This document shows, one piece after another, positions 9,576 through 19,570 of a stretch of 64,000 nucleotides of DNA (positions are counted from its first letter, which is position 1; each line of letters opens with the position of its first letter). The DNA is taken from assembly GCF_000613885.1 (NCBI RefSeq), contig NZ_BAJV01000004.1, positions 1 to 64,000 of the forward strand. Direction: 5' to 3'. The translations under genes were made by a program, and so were the position numbers. Origin of the DNA: Asaia prunellae JCM 25354. GTDB lineage: Bacteria; Pseudomonadota; Alphaproteobacteria; Acetobacterales; Acetobacteraceae. The notes beneath the pieces are model-generated. The model saw only the letters and a program-made list of their open reading frames with translations, did not search any database and was not told where the DNA came from.

Positions 9576-10766
9576 TCAATCAACTCCACCTGCGGTATAC
9601 CTGACCTGAGGGTCAAACCTGCCCCCATGATGATCGTTGCAAAACGCCAAAGCACGAGATGGCCTGATTGCAGCGCAACTCAGACGGCCGCCCGTGAAAA
9701 ATCCTTCAGCACCAGTAATTCCCGGTGCTGAAAGCGGCAGGCCGCGCAGGCTGCGCATGGCAAGATAGGCAAAACATTCAGCCTCGACCATATCGCCGTT
9801 CCAACCCAGCGCTTCGACGGGCGCAACCCTGCCAGCAAGGGTATCGGCAAGCCCCTGCATCAGGGCCGGATTATGCCGCCCGCCTCCGCAGACAAACCAG
9901 GCGCGCGGCGCTTCCGGCAAAATCGTTTCGGCTACTGCCTGTACTGTGAAGGCAACGAGCGTGGCTGCCCCGTCTTCTGCAGAAAGCGGCGCCAGCAGAT
10001 CCAAAGCCGCAACAAATTCCTGACGGTCGAGAGATTTGGGTGGCAGGCGTTGGAAAAACGGCGCTGCGAGCAGTGTCGAGAGCCGCGCTCTGTCCACCTG
10101 ACCGGCACGTGCCAGCGATCCGTTACGATCGCAGGCAATACCTGTGTGCTGCAGGGCCCAGTCATCAAGAAGGGCATTCCCTGGCCCTGTGTCACAGGCC
10201 AGAATAACACCGTCGCGTCCTATGAACGTGACATTCGCGACACCACCAATATTGAGAATGGCGACCGGCCCTTCCTCCCCTGCCAGACAGGCAGCGTGAT
10301 ACCAGGGTGCCAACGGCGCCCCCTCTCCCCCAGCCCGCACATCGTCACTGCGAAAATCGTGAATAACCGGTAACCCTGTCGCACCAGAGAGACGCAAGGC
10401 ATCGCCAATCTGCCACGTACGCCCTTCCTGTGGCGCATGAAACAACGTCTGACCATGAAAGCCGATCAGATCGGCTTCTTTCTCCGACGCCAGAACCTGA
10501 CGCACGGCCTCGGCGTGAATATCCGTCAGAGCGCGCTCTGCACAGAGCAGCTCAGGCTCATCTCCTTGCAACTCTGCAGCCCGAGCGAACAGATCATATA
10601 ATACGCGACGCAAGTCAGGCTCATAGCCAAGGCTGAGCGACGCCCCTCGGCGTCCGACTGTCATACCATCAGTTTCGATCAGCGCCGCATCCACTCCGTC
10701 AAGTGAAGTACCGCTCATAAGACCAATCACGCGCAAAAACCCTGATCCAGCAGACCGGCTGTTCAT
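9576..10766 (-). CDS. anmK: Anhydro-N-acetylmuramic acid kinase
   Basis: A 396-residue kinase that opens the 1,6-anhydro ring of anhydro-MurNAc and phosphorylates it to MurNAc-6-phosphate during cell-wall recycling. Family blocks are clear: GLMSGTSLDGVDAALIETDG near the N-terminus, FHGQTLFHAP, DFRSDDVRAGGEGAPLAP, LNIGGVANVT, CDTGPGNALLDDW and FVCGGGRHNP. Its ATG overlaps the murQ stop (ATGA), indicating translational coupling. The last ~30 residues after TGGRLS go past the usual family end (~370), so a late indel that removed the native stop is possible. Confidence 0.9.
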   Translation of the reverse strand: MNSRSAGSGFLRVIGLMSGTSLDGVDAALIETDGMTVGRRGASLSLGYEPDLRRVLYDLFARAAELQGDEPELLCAERALTDIHAEAVRQVLASEKEADLIGFHGQTLFHAPQEGRTWQIGDALRLSGATGLPVIHDFRSDDVRAGGEGAPLAPWYHAACLAGEEGPVAILNIGGVANVTFIGRDGVILACDTGPGNALLDDWALQHTGIACDRNGSLARAGQVDRARLSTLLAAPFFQRLPPKSLDRQEFVAALDLLAPLSAEDGAATLVAFTVQAVAETILPEAPRAWFVCGGGRHNPALMQGLADTLAGRVAPVEALGWNGDMVEAECFAYLAMRSLRGLPLSAPGITGAEGFFTGGRLSCAAIRPSRALAFCNDHHGGRFDPQVRYTAGGVD

Positions 10767-11668
10767 ACCTTTTTCACACCCGTAAGAACTGCATGGAGAT
10801 TATTATCGTTTTCCATCAGGGCTACTTCGGCTTCTTCCAGAGTCATACCATGACGCAGCAGCACAGCACGTTTGACATTACCGGAGCTGACCCTGAGTGC
10901 CTCACCAATCTCGGCATCGCTCCCTCCGGCAAGGCAACGGACCATCTCCACGGCGCGACGTCCAAGCTTGGCATTCGTCACACGCATATCGACCATCAAT
11001 CCACAATAGACATGACCCAGACGAATCATGAGTGTCGTTGAAAGCAGATTCAGGGCAGCCTTCTGGGCCGTACCTGCTTTGAGCCGTGTCGATCCGGCAA
11101 TAGCTTCCGGCCCTGTCGGCAAGAGAATACCCAGTTCGCTTTCGCGCAGCAGACGCGTCTCAGCCACGCAGCTTATACCAATGGTCAAAGCACCAGCTCT
11201 ACGCGCTGCGCCCAATGCGGCACAGCTGTAAGGCGTGTTGCCACTGGCCGCGATACCAAACACGACATCCTTTGGTCCGACACGGTGCTCGGCCATCTCT
11301 CTTATGGCAGAATCTTCATCATCTTCAGCCCCTTCGACCGCTTTAGACTGAGCGTCGTTTCCTCCTGCCAGCATCAGTACCAGACGATCTGCCGGCCAGC
11401 CATAGGTCGGCGTCAGCTCTACTCCGTCCTGAATACCCACACGTCCTGCAGTGCCAGCTCCAACATAGAACAGGCGTCCACCGTCACGCAGACGTGGCAC
11501 AGCGGATTCAACAACGGCTTCCAGTGAGGGCACCGCCGCACGTACCAGCGCCGTTGCCGCCATCTGGGCCTCGGCAAGAGATTCGAGAATAGTCGTGGTG
11601 GGCCAGAGCTCTATTGTCGCATAACGCGGATCATGCGTTTCAGTCTGCACAAGAGGCGGCTTACTCAT
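10763..11668 (-). CDS. murQ: N-acetylmuramic acid 6-phosphate etherase
   Basis: A 301-residue SIS-domain lyase that splits MurNAc-6-phosphate into GlcNAc-6-phosphate and D-lactate. The SIS motif GRLFYVGAGTAGRVGIQDG with the catalytic acidic region (VELTPTYG) and GIAASGNTPY are seen. The start at 11668 (MSKPPLVQ) follows AAGGAG by 7 bases; a longer frame to 11812 runs antiparallel-like through the upstream symporter gene. The symporter stop overlaps this start by 8 bases and the murQ stop overlaps anmK, so the three form one operon. Confidence 0.92.
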   Translation of the reverse strand: MSKPPLVQTETHDPRYATIELWPTTTILESLAEAQMAATALVRAAVPSLEAVVESAVPRLRDGGRLFYVGAGTAGRVGIQDGVELTPTYGWPADRLVLMLAGGNDAQSKAVEGAEDDEDSAIREMAEHRVGPKDVVFGIAASGNTPYSCAALGAARRAGALTIGISCVAETRLLRESELGILLPTGPEAIAGSTRLKAGTAQKAALNLLSTTLMIRLGHVYCGLMVDMRVTNAKLGRRAVEMVRCLAGGSDAEIGEALRVSSGNVKRAVLLRHGMTLEEAEVALMENDNNLHAVLTGVKKV

Positions 11669-13186
11669 CATGATGCTCCTTGAAGGCCCGTTGCGGCCCG
11701 GTTCGTTCCGGATAAGGGATTCTGGCAAGCCCGACAGCGCCAAGATGAAACAGGATACCAAGCGGAACAAGCCAGGAAAAAGCGATTGAAAAACCCGCCA
11801 TCTGTCCGCCAATCAACACAAATGCCATCATTCCCAACGATACAACAAACCCGACTTTGACAGCACGCACGCCAATTCCCGGCAAAAACAATGCACACAA
11901 AAAAACACCAAGTGTCGGCCCGTAGGACCAGCCTGCAATGGTGAGCCCGAGAATAACGGCCGATTTGCTCCCCATGGTAAAGAGCGCTGCCCCAAGCAGC
12001 AGCATAATACCCCAGAAAAGCGTCATGAAACGCGGTGCGGACAGTGCCTGTGGCACGTAGCCCGCAAACCTCATAACATCTTCTACCCAGCGCCGCGGTG
12101 CTGGACCAAAATCGGTCAGGCTCGCCCCTGCCATAGCATTGAGCGTCGAGGATAAAGAGCCCATCGTGGCACTCAGCACTCCGGCAATCAGCAGACCGGA
12201 AATTCCTGCCGGGAGCGCAGTTACAATAAAATGTGGAAACAATGCGTCAGGAGAATCAAATCCCAACACATCGAGACTCCTTCCTGCCTCGGAAATCCAG
12301 AGCTGCACGCCGAGCAGAGAGAGCAACCCGAACAGTACAGCCACCACGACAGCACTTCCGATCAGGGCAAGACGCGCTTCACGCAAAGAGCGCGCTGCAA
12401 GAAGGCGCTGCACCATAAGCTGATCCGTACCGTGAGAGGCTACTGAAAGTACCGCTCCACCAATCACGGCAGCAACAATCGTGAACGGATCATGCCACCA
12501 GTTATAGCGCGTCACGGGGTGGAAGACATGCAGCAATCCAGCCTTCCATGCCTGATGCCAGCCTGATGCGCTAAGAGTAGAACCGACAAAAATCACGCAA
12601 AAGACAGCCCCCGTTCCATATAACCCAAGCTGGATGGCATCGGACCAGACAACGGCACGGAGCCCCCCGAGAATTGTATAGACAAGAGTAAAAGCAAGAA
12701 TACTGCCTAACACCGTCCAGCGACCAAGCGGCATCCCGCTATGGGAGAACAGCCAGATTACCGGCAGCGCTCCAGCCAGAAGACGGATGCTCTCAGCCAG
12801 AAAACGCGTTATGAGAAACGCTCCAGAAGCCAGACGCTGCATGGATGCCCCATAACGCCTTCCAAGCAACGTATAGGCGCTTGTCAGGGCTCCCTGAGTA
12901 TACATCGGCAGAAACCAGTACGCGACGATACTGCGCCCCACACAATATCCGGCAGCAATACCCAGAAAAACGAGCCCCTGCGTATAACCGACACCCGGGA
13001 TGCTGATGAAAGTCAATGTCGAGGTTTCTGTTGCCACCAGGGACAGACAGAGTGCCCACCAAGCAGATCGTGATGCGCGGAAAGAAAATCCTGCGATGAT
13101 CCTCCTGCCCTGCGACTCACACGCCAGATCAGAAACGAGAGTGACACGAAATAAAGAATGATAACGACGAGATCGAGCGGCTTCAT
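11661..13186 (-). pseudogene. Sodium:solute symporter, probable MurNAc/anhydro-MurNAc uptake, split by a frameshift
   Basis: Starting at ATG 13186 (MKPLDLVVIILYFVSL, first membrane segment) the frame stops near 13012; the rest of the SSF protein continues in another frame (ARSALWALCLSLVATETSTLTFISIPG region) down to 11661. Restoring one base near 13080-13090 gives 508 residues, normal for the SSF family. The body shows the SSF features, including ATETSTLTFISIPGVGY in TM2 and GVLSATMGSLSSTLNAMAG. It heads an operon with murQ and anmK. By analogy with the SSS transporter MurT beside murK-murQ in Tannerella forsythia, uptake of muropeptide sugars is inferred. Confidence 0.75.
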
Positions 13187-13336
13187 GTCACCTTGTCAGA
13201 CTACAGCGGTGGGGAAGAAACCATCATGTCAGACAGATCAGCACCCATACAACTCTTCATGGACCCTGCCTGCTCCTGTTCAACATTGAGGCAGCGTTAT
13301 GCCTGACAAAGGGTGATATCAGAGCACAGCCCGGCT

Positions 13337-14872
13337 TCAGTGTGCGGAAAGGCCCGTAAGGAAACCCATATCAATAATGAGCTGTGCAGCAAGGGTAATA
13401 CCATTTGCGCTGACTCTTCTGGCAGCGGGATTAAAGTAATTATCGGGATTGAACACATACTGGATGCTGGGTTCGATGGCGATACCGGGATAAAGAACGA
13501 AATGCCCGCTTCCCTGAAGCCGCATGATATTCTGTGATCCCATTCTCGGATCACCACCATTGCCGATACGCATAAGTCTCTGGAACATCATCTGATGCTC
13601 CGAAGCTCTGATATAGCTGAATTTGATCTGCTCCCTGTCCAGCTTTCCGAACAGACCGTGATAACTCAGCCCGCCTTCGGCAAGCGCACGAAAAGGCGCT
13701 GCCGGATCTGCAGCAAATCCGAAGCTGCCAAAAACATTAATTCCCTCCGGCATGGGTGAAGCGACGGGATGTTTGTGGTCCCGGCGCCAGATCAATTGCT
13801 GGAGGCGGAATTCAGCGCCTGCGCGTCCGTAATGGGAGCTTTTGGTATAAGGATCAGTATACCGGGAACTGTTGAAGAAACCAGTAAGCTGATAACGACC
13901 GCCATAGAGATGGCTGACCTGCAGGCGCCGATAATTAAACCCAGCCATGACAAGGTAACCGCTTGCGGTTCTTGTATCCCAGCGCCAGCCATTCCCGCCT
14001 TGAAAATACTGGTTCATGTTGGCTTCAAAAGCACCAGCTTCGAAACTGATGTTCTTGTAGACCTTGGCAGTGACATACCCCCCCCAGGAAGCATAAGGCG
14101 GTGGAAGAACGCCGGCGGAGGCCTGCATGATCGGATCTACGCAGTTCAGCGCATTGTCGCAGTTGTTGAAAGTGAAATAACGACGCGGATGTGTTCTGCC
14201 GATTGAAAAATTGACGCGGTTTTTGAAAAGTTTCTGTTGATAGGTCATCAGGGCCAGCCAGCCACCAGAGAGATCGGTATGCTGCTCAACGCCTGCGATA
14301 TAGGAACCGACAGCTCCAGACCATCCTGCTGCAGCCGGATAGGTTGAATTTACCGTAGGACGGAACAATATTTCTTCGAAATGAATCTCTCCCCCCTGGA
14401 TGCCTGCGAGTTTTTCAAGGCTTGCATCGAGACCAAGAGCAATTCCGGTGCCCAGGGTAAAACGTCCCGGTCTGGGGCCGAGATCAGGGTTGGTCATATA
14501 GATCTGGTTGAAAATGGCGTGAGGCGTAAAACCGTTGCGACGCAGGAAACGCCCCAGAAATGTAAGCGGGCCGGTTGGCGCTTTCTCATCCGGGCCAAAA
14601 AGCAGCGGCACCCCGGCAAGTACCTGCGGAGGAAGCTCGGAGGGAACAAGCGTCAGAGGCCCCTGAACAGCAACGTATTTCTTTTGCAGTTCTCTGGTAA
14701 CACGCTCTGACTCTTCTGCCTCCTGACTGGGGAGTGACACGGCGGCCCGGGAGTGTCCGAAAGATGCCATGCCTAAAACGGCAACATATCCCCAGAGGAA
14801 GACCTTGCGGCGATACGCTGAAATAAAATGACGGGTGGGCGCAAAATATCGCACCACGGAAATTTTTCCCAT
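13337..14872 (-). CDS. Carbohydrate-selective porin, OprB family
   Basis: About 511 residues. The start at 14872 (MGKISVV) is supported by GGAGGGGGAA just upstream. A hydrophobic export signal around residues 23-43 (VFLWGYVAVLGMASFG) precedes the mature part. The repeated beta-barrel phrases (GSYIAGVEQHTDLSGGWLAL, NFSIGRTHPRRYF, PSIQYVFNPD) and the terminal IDMGFLTGLSAH strand match OprB-type outer-membrane porins. It lies upstream of the MurNAc operon and the IdnD/MFS genes and would supply outer-membrane passage for sugars. Substrate is not determined. Confidence 0.75.
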   Translation of the reverse strand: MGKISVVRYFAPTRHFISAYRRKVFLWGYVAVLGMASFGHSRAAVSLPSQEAEESERVTRELQKKYVAVQGPLTLVPSELPPQVLAGVPLLFGPDEKAPTGPLTFLGRFLRRNGFTPHAIFNQIYMTNPDLGPRPGRFTLGTGIALGLDASLEKLAGIQGGEIHFEEILFRPTVNSTYPAAAGWSGAVGSYIAGVEQHTDLSGGWLALMTYQQKLFKNRVNFSIGRTHPRRYFTFNNCDNALNCVDPIMQASAGVLPPPYASWGGYVTAKVYKNISFEAGAFEANMNQYFQGGNGWRWDTRTASGYLVMAGFNYRRLQVSHLYGGRYQLTGFFNSSRYTDPYTKSSHYGRAGAEFRLQQLIWRRDHKHPVASPMPEGINVFGSFGFAADPAAPFRALAEGGLSYHGLFGKLDREQIKFSYIRASEHQMMFQRLMRIGNGGDPRMGSQNIMRLQGSGHFVLYPGIAIEPSIQYVFNPDNYFNPAARRVSANGITLAAQLIIDMGFLTGLSAH

Positions 14873-14963
14873 GAAATTCCCCCTCCGACCAGTGTCGTCG
14901 AGCATTCAGTCCTGAGTGTGATGAAAGGGTGTCTGACGGACCGTCCCGTCAGTGTTCTGTCCT

Positions 14964-15629
14964 TCAGCCGCCTGCCCGTTCCCGGGTGCGTCCATTATCC
15001 GAAGCGAAGGAAAGGATCGCACCCAGAGCTATTCCAAGATAGGCGGCGAACAGAATTCGCCATGTGTCAGGCAGAAGAAAGGTGATCGTGTGAGCTGGTG
15101 TCCAGAAAAATACCAGGCAAAGCCCGACTATCCTTACCCAGCGCCCAAACCCTTCTTCCCTGATATAGACAAGAGGTGATCTGAAACCATTGTCGAGAAA
15201 GCGATCAGTAATGAAATGCGTGAGCATCATGAAGAAACCATAGCCCGAAAATACATTCATCCAGGCGCTGATCGCAAAAGCCGTAAATATTGAGGGAGAC
15301 GTCGGACCGACAAAGCGGTGAACACCGGCATCAAGAATCATGAATGAGGTTGCGATCCAGACCCCGAAACATCCCCAGATAAGAGCACGCGCCAACAGAC
15401 GTTCGGGGATCCATCCCCCCCGGGTAAGGCGGCGCTTGAGACATTCTCCAAATGACGCCAGGAAAAAGAATTTTATATAGGCAAGCAGGAAAGGATGAGA
15501 ATGAACGTTCCTGACCAGGAATAAAACAAAGAAACTTATACAGATCACATAGGCCAAAGCGACCAGATCCGACCATCTGACCCGTTTATCCGTTTCAGAC
15601 ACGACAGAATTATTCTGTTTTTCTGACAT
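14964..15629 (-). CDS. Polytopic membrane protein of unknown function
   Basis: From MSEKQNN at 15629 (AGGGGA upstream) the protein has 221 residues and five to six hydrophobic segments, for example VALAYVICISFFVLFLV, ALIWGCFGVWIATSFMIL and IVGLCLVFFW. No transporter or enzyme motif is recognised. It lies between the porin and the hpaA regulator, both leftward. An upstream extension to 15728 is possible but is basic and hydrophilic. A role in envelope transport is only suggested by neighbours. Confidence 0.55.
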   Translation of the reverse strand: MSEKQNNSVVSETDKRVRWSDLVALAYVICISFFVLFLVRNVHSHPFLLAYIKFFFLASFGECLKRRLTRGGWIPERLLARALIWGCFGVWIATSFMILDAGVHRFVGPTSPSIFTAFAISAWMNVFSGYGFFMMLTHFITDRFLDNGFRSPLVYIREEGFGRWVRIVGLCLVFFWTPAHTITFLLPDTWRILFAAYLGIALGAILSFASDNGRTRERAGG

Positions 15630-15848
15630 TGAAACCTGTCCCCTATAACCTGGGCACCGCTCTTGCCGCCGGGCCAGACGTTCAGCCGGTATTATCTGTT
15701 TTCCCCGTACACTCATGGATACGAGCAATAGGGGTTCTAATCTGGAGAATTGCTTACAGGTTTTTAATTATCATGTTAACTAAAAATCCGGAACTTACTG
15801 GCAGTTCACACAAGCTTGTTATTCGGTGTCAGAGTTTTGCGACGTTTT

Positions 15849-16715
15849 TCAGGGTTTCTTTGACCAGTTCCGACGCCATTCCCTCGGTGAAACACCACAT
15901 TCATTGTGAAAGAAACGGGAGAAATACGCCGGGTCAGGGATCCCTATTTCAGCCGCGATGGCCTCGATGGACCTGATTGTAAACGCAAGAAGACGTTTGC
16001 TCTCCTGCAGCTTCCGATCAAGAATCAGACGCTTGAGCGTCTGGCCGAAAGCCGACTGAGTGGCCTGATTGATCTGATAAGGAGTGTGATGAAGTATTTT
16101 CGCATAATCCGCGACTGTCCACGCCTCGCGGAAATGAAGTTCGATCAGTTCACGAATACGGGTAGCAAGCGTCGATTGCTCATGATGAAGCAAGGTGTGC
16201 CCAACAGACAGGGCCTCCCCCAGAACCGCAATAGCCAGTCCGCGCACGATCTGACCAGATGTATCAGGTGAAGTCTGATACCGCATGCATGCCGTTACCA
16301 TAAGCGCCTCCATAAGCGGAGTCGGCTGCACACCTGGCCGTGTATCCCCTATGATCAGGGGCGTATGGGACATGTTTCCCTTGAACAGCAAATCCTGACT
16401 GACCACGTCATGAGCCAGGGAAATGACGATTGCATCAGATCCTGATGTAACATCGAAACCGTGGACGATCTGCGTCGGAACATAAACAAACATCGGCGCC
16501 TGAAAGGTCAGCTTGCGGTCTTCTATGATATAAATGCCGTTTCCTTTGATCCACAGACAAAGCTGGCACAGATGTTCATGCCGATGAGATTCGACGTGCC
16601 CGTTATGGAGGAAACGTCGATCCATGACCTTTTCCACATGAACAAATCCAACATCACCCGAGCTGACCTCGTTGCCGTAAGTCTGAAAGCTTGGAATAGA
16701 CGGGGCGGAATTCAT
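15849..16715 (-). CDS. hpaA: AraC-family regulator of 4-hydroxyphenylacetate catabolism
   Basis: A 288-residue AraC/XylS protein. The N-terminal half is a cupin-like sensor (ESHRHEHLCQLCLW, FVYVPTQIVHGFDV). The C-terminal ~100 residues are the double helix-turn-helix (WTVADYAKILHHTPYQINQ and IEAIAAEIGIPDPAYFSRFFHNECGVSPREWR). It is divergent from hpaB with a 99-base gap, the arrangement of HpaA, which activates hpaBC in response to 4-hydroxyphenylacetate. The name rests on context plus family architecture. Confidence 0.75.
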   Translation of the reverse strand: MNSAPSIPSFQTYGNEVSSGDVGFVHVEKVMDRRFLHNGHVESHRHEHLCQLCLWIKGNGIYIIEDRKLTFQAPMFVYVPTQIVHGFDVTSGSDAIVISLAHDVVSQDLLFKGNMSHTPLIIGDTRPGVQPTPLMEALMVTACMRYQTSPDTSGQIVRGLAIAVLGEALSVGHTLLHHEQSTLATRIRELIELHFREAWTVADYAKILHHTPYQINQATQSAFGQTLKRLILDRKLQESKRLLAFTIRSIEAIAAEIGIPDPAYFSRFFHNECGVSPREWRRNWSKKP

Positions 16716-16782
16716 TAAAAAAAGTCCATGTTTTGTTTACTTTTCTGCATTCAGTCACCTGGATGAAACTCTTACCGTCCGA

Positions 16783-16803
16783 CCCCTGAGATCAAATCAG
16801 GGG
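16783..16803 (+). promoter_or_regulatory. Leader hairpin overlapping the hpaB ribosome site
   Basis: CCCCTGA (16783-16789) and TCAGGGG (16797-16803) are exact complements around a 7-base loop. The 3' arm contains most of the hpaB Shine-Dalgarno (AGGGGAA), so folding would hide it. Translational control, or an operator for HpaA, are both possible readings. Confidence 0.45.
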
Positions 16804-16814
16804 AACATTCAGAA

Positions 16815-18373
16815 ATGAGCGACTCTTCCGGAAGACATGAAGCTGGGAAACAGGGCACGTCGAGCAACTCCGTGCGCCCATTTACCGGTGAGGAATATCT
16901 GGAATCCCTCCGCGACGGCAGGAATGTCTATATCAACGGAGAGCGGATCAAGGATGTCACTACTCATCCAGCCATGCGCAATTCGGCGCGATCACTGGCC
17001 CGGCTTTATGATGCATTACATGACGAGACCCTGAACAAGGATCTCGTGACCAAGACAGATACCGGCAACGGTGGCTTCACACACAAAAGTTTCCGATCAC
17101 CCCAATCAGCTGAAGATCTGATCGGCCAGCAGGCTGCAATCGCCCAGTGGGCTAGAATGACCTATGGCTGGATGGGCCGAACTGCTGATTACAAGGCAGC
17201 CCTTACCAACACATTGAATGCCAATGCAGAGTGGTATGGCCCGTTCGCCGATAATGCGCGTGCCTGGTACAAGAAGACGCAGGAGCGTGTTCTCTTTCTC
17301 AATCATGCCATCGTCAATCCGCCGATCGACAGACATAAACCTGCCGAAGAGGTCAAGGATGTCTTCGTTCACATCACGAAGGAAACCGATGCCGGAATTT
17401 ACGTATCCGGCGCGAAGGTCGTTGCGACCTCTTCTGCCCTGACCCATTACAATCTGCTCGCCCAGAGCTCGGCAACAGTTACTGAAGATCCGTCCCTCTC
17501 GGTTACGTTCATTGCCCCTATGAATGCCCCGGGCATCAAAATGATCTGCCGGACATCCTACGAGGAAACAGCCAACCGGACAGCCTCACCCTTCGATTAC
17601 CCACTCTCATCCCGATTTGACGAAAACGATGCCATACTTGTGCTGGATAATGTTTTCGTTCCCTGGGAAGATGTTCTCATTCTCCGGGATGCCAAGAAAA
17701 TTCTGTCCTTCCCGATTGGATCGGGTTTCATGCAGGGCTTCTGCTTTCAGGGGTGCACACGCTTTGCCGTGAAACTGGACTTTCTGGCCGGATTGCTTGC
17801 CAAGGCCCTGCGCTGTACCGGGGGAGACGCCTTCCGCGGCAATCAGGCTGCTCTGGGCGAGGTTATCGCTTGCGCCACCTTTTCTGGTCACTCTCGAATG
17901 CCATGGCACGCAAGCCACAACAATGGCAGAACGGGGCCGTGTTACCGGACATCGAAGCGGCCATCACCTATCGCGCCTTCATGTCAGACGCCTATCCTCG
18001 CGTAATCGATCTCGTCAGACGCTGCGTGGCCTCAGGTCTGATCTATCTGCCCTCTTCGGCAAAGGATTTCGCCAATCCCGAGATTGACGGCTATCTGGCG
18101 CGCTATGTTAGGGGATCCAACGGAATAGACCACAAGGAGCGCATCAAGATCATGAAGCTTCTGTGGGATGCCACAGGAACCGAATTTGGTGGGCGGCATG
18201 CCCTGTATGAACTCAACTATGCCGGAACCCCTGAAGAAGTCCGTCTGCAAATCTATCGTGGAGCTGAACGCGGGCCGCTTCTGAGAGAAATGGAAGCGCT
18301 GGTTGAAGGCTGCATGAGCGATTACGACGAACATGGATGGACCGGCAAGACCTGGTTGCCCCCTCTGGGCTGA
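16815..18373 (+). pseudogene. hpaB: 4-hydroxyphenylacetate 3-monooxygenase, oxygenase component, split by a frameshift
   Basis: Residues 1 to about 353 lie in the frame beginning MSDSSGRHEAG (16815). From about 17873 the protein continues in another frame (RHLFWSLSNAMARKPQQW to the stop at 18373). One restored base, most simply a G in TGGCGC at 17872, gives 519 residues, the normal HpaB length. HpaB is the FADH2-dependent monooxygenase that turns 4-hydroxyphenylacetate into 3,4-dihydroxyphenylacetate (homoprotocatechuate). Family blocks such as RNSARSLARLYDALHD, LDNVFVPWEDVLI and DYDEHGWTGKTWLPPLG are conserved on both sides. It is followed after 15 bases by the reductase gene hpaC. Confidence 0.88.
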
Positions 18374-18388
18374 GAAGGGATAGAGATC

Positions 18389-18928
18389 ATGGTACCGCAT
18401 CAATCATCCAGCAGTAATGAAAATACAGCAGCAGACAGACAACTTGCTTTTCGTGCCGCCATGGCGCGTGTAGGCGCGTCGGTCAATATCATCACCTCAA
18501 ACGGTCCTGCCGGGAAAGGAGGGTTTACCGCGACAGCCATGTGCTCGGTCACGGATGACCCGCCAACCCTGCTGGTCTGCATGAACCGGCGTTCGGCGCA
18601 ATGCGATCTGTTCCTGAAGAATGGCGTTTTGTGCGTCAATGTACTGGATCATGCCCATACTGATCTGGCCGGTTTCTTTGCCGGAAAAATCACGGAAATG
18701 CAGGAGCGTTACAATGCGGCAGAATGGGACAGCCTGCCATCAGGAAATCTGGCCCTGCGCGATGCGGTCGTCTCCCTCGACTGCCGTATCAGCACCCATC
18801 ATACGATAGGTACACATCACGTCATTTTCGCGGAAGTGGAAACCATAAGGATACGCGCCGAGGGGAACCCACTTCTCTATCTCGATCGAGGCTATGTCCA
18901 GGCAAAAGCCCTGAACAAACCCGGCTGA
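18389..18928 (+). CDS. hpaC: 4-hydroxyphenylacetate 3-monooxygenase, flavin reductase component
   Basis: A 179-residue flavin reductase that supplies FADH2 to HpaB. The flavin-binding phrases FRAAMARVGASVNIITSNG, GFTATAMCSVTDDPPTLLVCMNRRS and FCVNVL-like VLCVNVLDHAHTDLAGFFAG are typical. It starts 15 bases after hpaB behind GAAGGGATAGAG. Its 3' end is convergent with hpaR, six bases apart. Confidence 0.9.
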   Translation: MVPHQSSSSNENTAADRQLAFRAAMARVGASVNIITSNGPAGKGGFTATAMCSVTDDPPTLLVCMNRRSAQCDLFLKNGVLCVNVLDHAHTDLAGFFAGKITEMQERYNAAEWDSLPSGNLALRDAVVSLDCRISTHHTIGTHHVIFAEVETIRIRAEGNPLLYLDRGYVQAKALNKPG

Positions 18929-18934
18929 ATCTTG

Positions 18935-19423
18935 TCAGAACTTTGCCAGGTCGTCGAGCAGTTCCAGCAGGAGAGCGATTTTCTCCTTGCCGAAATAGGT
19001 CTCGATGGTGCGATAGATTTCAAGACGATCTGGCGCAATCACCCGCATGGCTGCTTCACCAGCCGGTGTCAGCCTGAACAGATACCGTCGTCGATCTGTT
19101 TCTGACTGGATGCGTATAATGAGGTCACGTTTTTCGAGCGCCGCCAGGATGCGTGTCAGACTTGGAGGAAGAATGAACGCTTTTTCAGCAAGCTGCGCTG
19201 CATCCAGAGTGTCATATTCAAACAGGAGTCGAATGACACGCCATTGCTGTGTAGTGAAATTATGCTCTGCAAGCATTGGCCGGAATCGTGACATCAAAGC
19301 CTCACGGGCTCTGAGCAGGGCAATGGGGAGCGCTTTCGTTGACTCATGGGGCAGATCAGCAAGAGCGTCTTCTGCTGGGACAGGCATTTTCACTGATGAT
19401 CTTCTGACTTTCGATAGATGCAT
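18935..19423 (-). CDS. hpaR: MarR-family repressor of the homoprotocatechuate genes
   Basis: About 162 residues with the MarR winged helix (FTTQQWRVIRLLFEYDTLDAAQLAEKAFILPPSLTRILAALEKRDLI and the wing SETDRRRYLFRLTPAG). HpaR represses the meta-cleavage genes and is relieved by pathway aromatics. It is convergent with hpaC and divergent from hpaF, the classical location. Starts at 19459 (GTG), 19423 (MHLSK, preceded by CTGGAA) or 19387 are possible; 19423 is used. A small palindrome lies in the hpaR-hpaF gap. Confidence 0.82.
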   Translation of the reverse strand: MHLSKVRRSSVKMPVPAEDALADLPHESTKALPIALLRAREALMSRFRPMLAEHNFTTQQWRVIRLLFEYDTLDAAQLAEKAFILPPSLTRILAALEKRDLIIRIQSETDRRRYLFRLTPAGEAAMRVIAPDRLEIYRTIETYFGKEKIALLLELLDDLAKF

Positions 19424-19526
19424 TTCCAGGAGTGCTTTGCCTTTGATGATCTGGATCACGAATACAGGATGAAAAGAATATAACGCAGTTGTGTGGATAC
19501 TTAAAGTAACCTCTTCGTCTATAAAC

Positions 19527-19538
19527 TTAACACGTTAA
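19527..19538. promoter_or_regulatory. Candidate HpaR operator
   Basis: TTAAC-AC-GTTAA is a perfect palindrome in the divergent hpaR-hpaF intergenic region, 33 bases before the hpaF ATG, embedded in an AT-rich promoter-like stretch. MarR proteins bind short palindromes of this type. The assignment is inference. Confidence 0.4.
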
Positions 19539-19570
19539 CTATCAAATCGAGAGTTTCCCCGGAGGTCACC

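Noticed and set aside
17607-17918. Minus-strand open frame inside hpaB
   Set aside because: A shadow of hpaB, which has full-length conservation on the plus strand.
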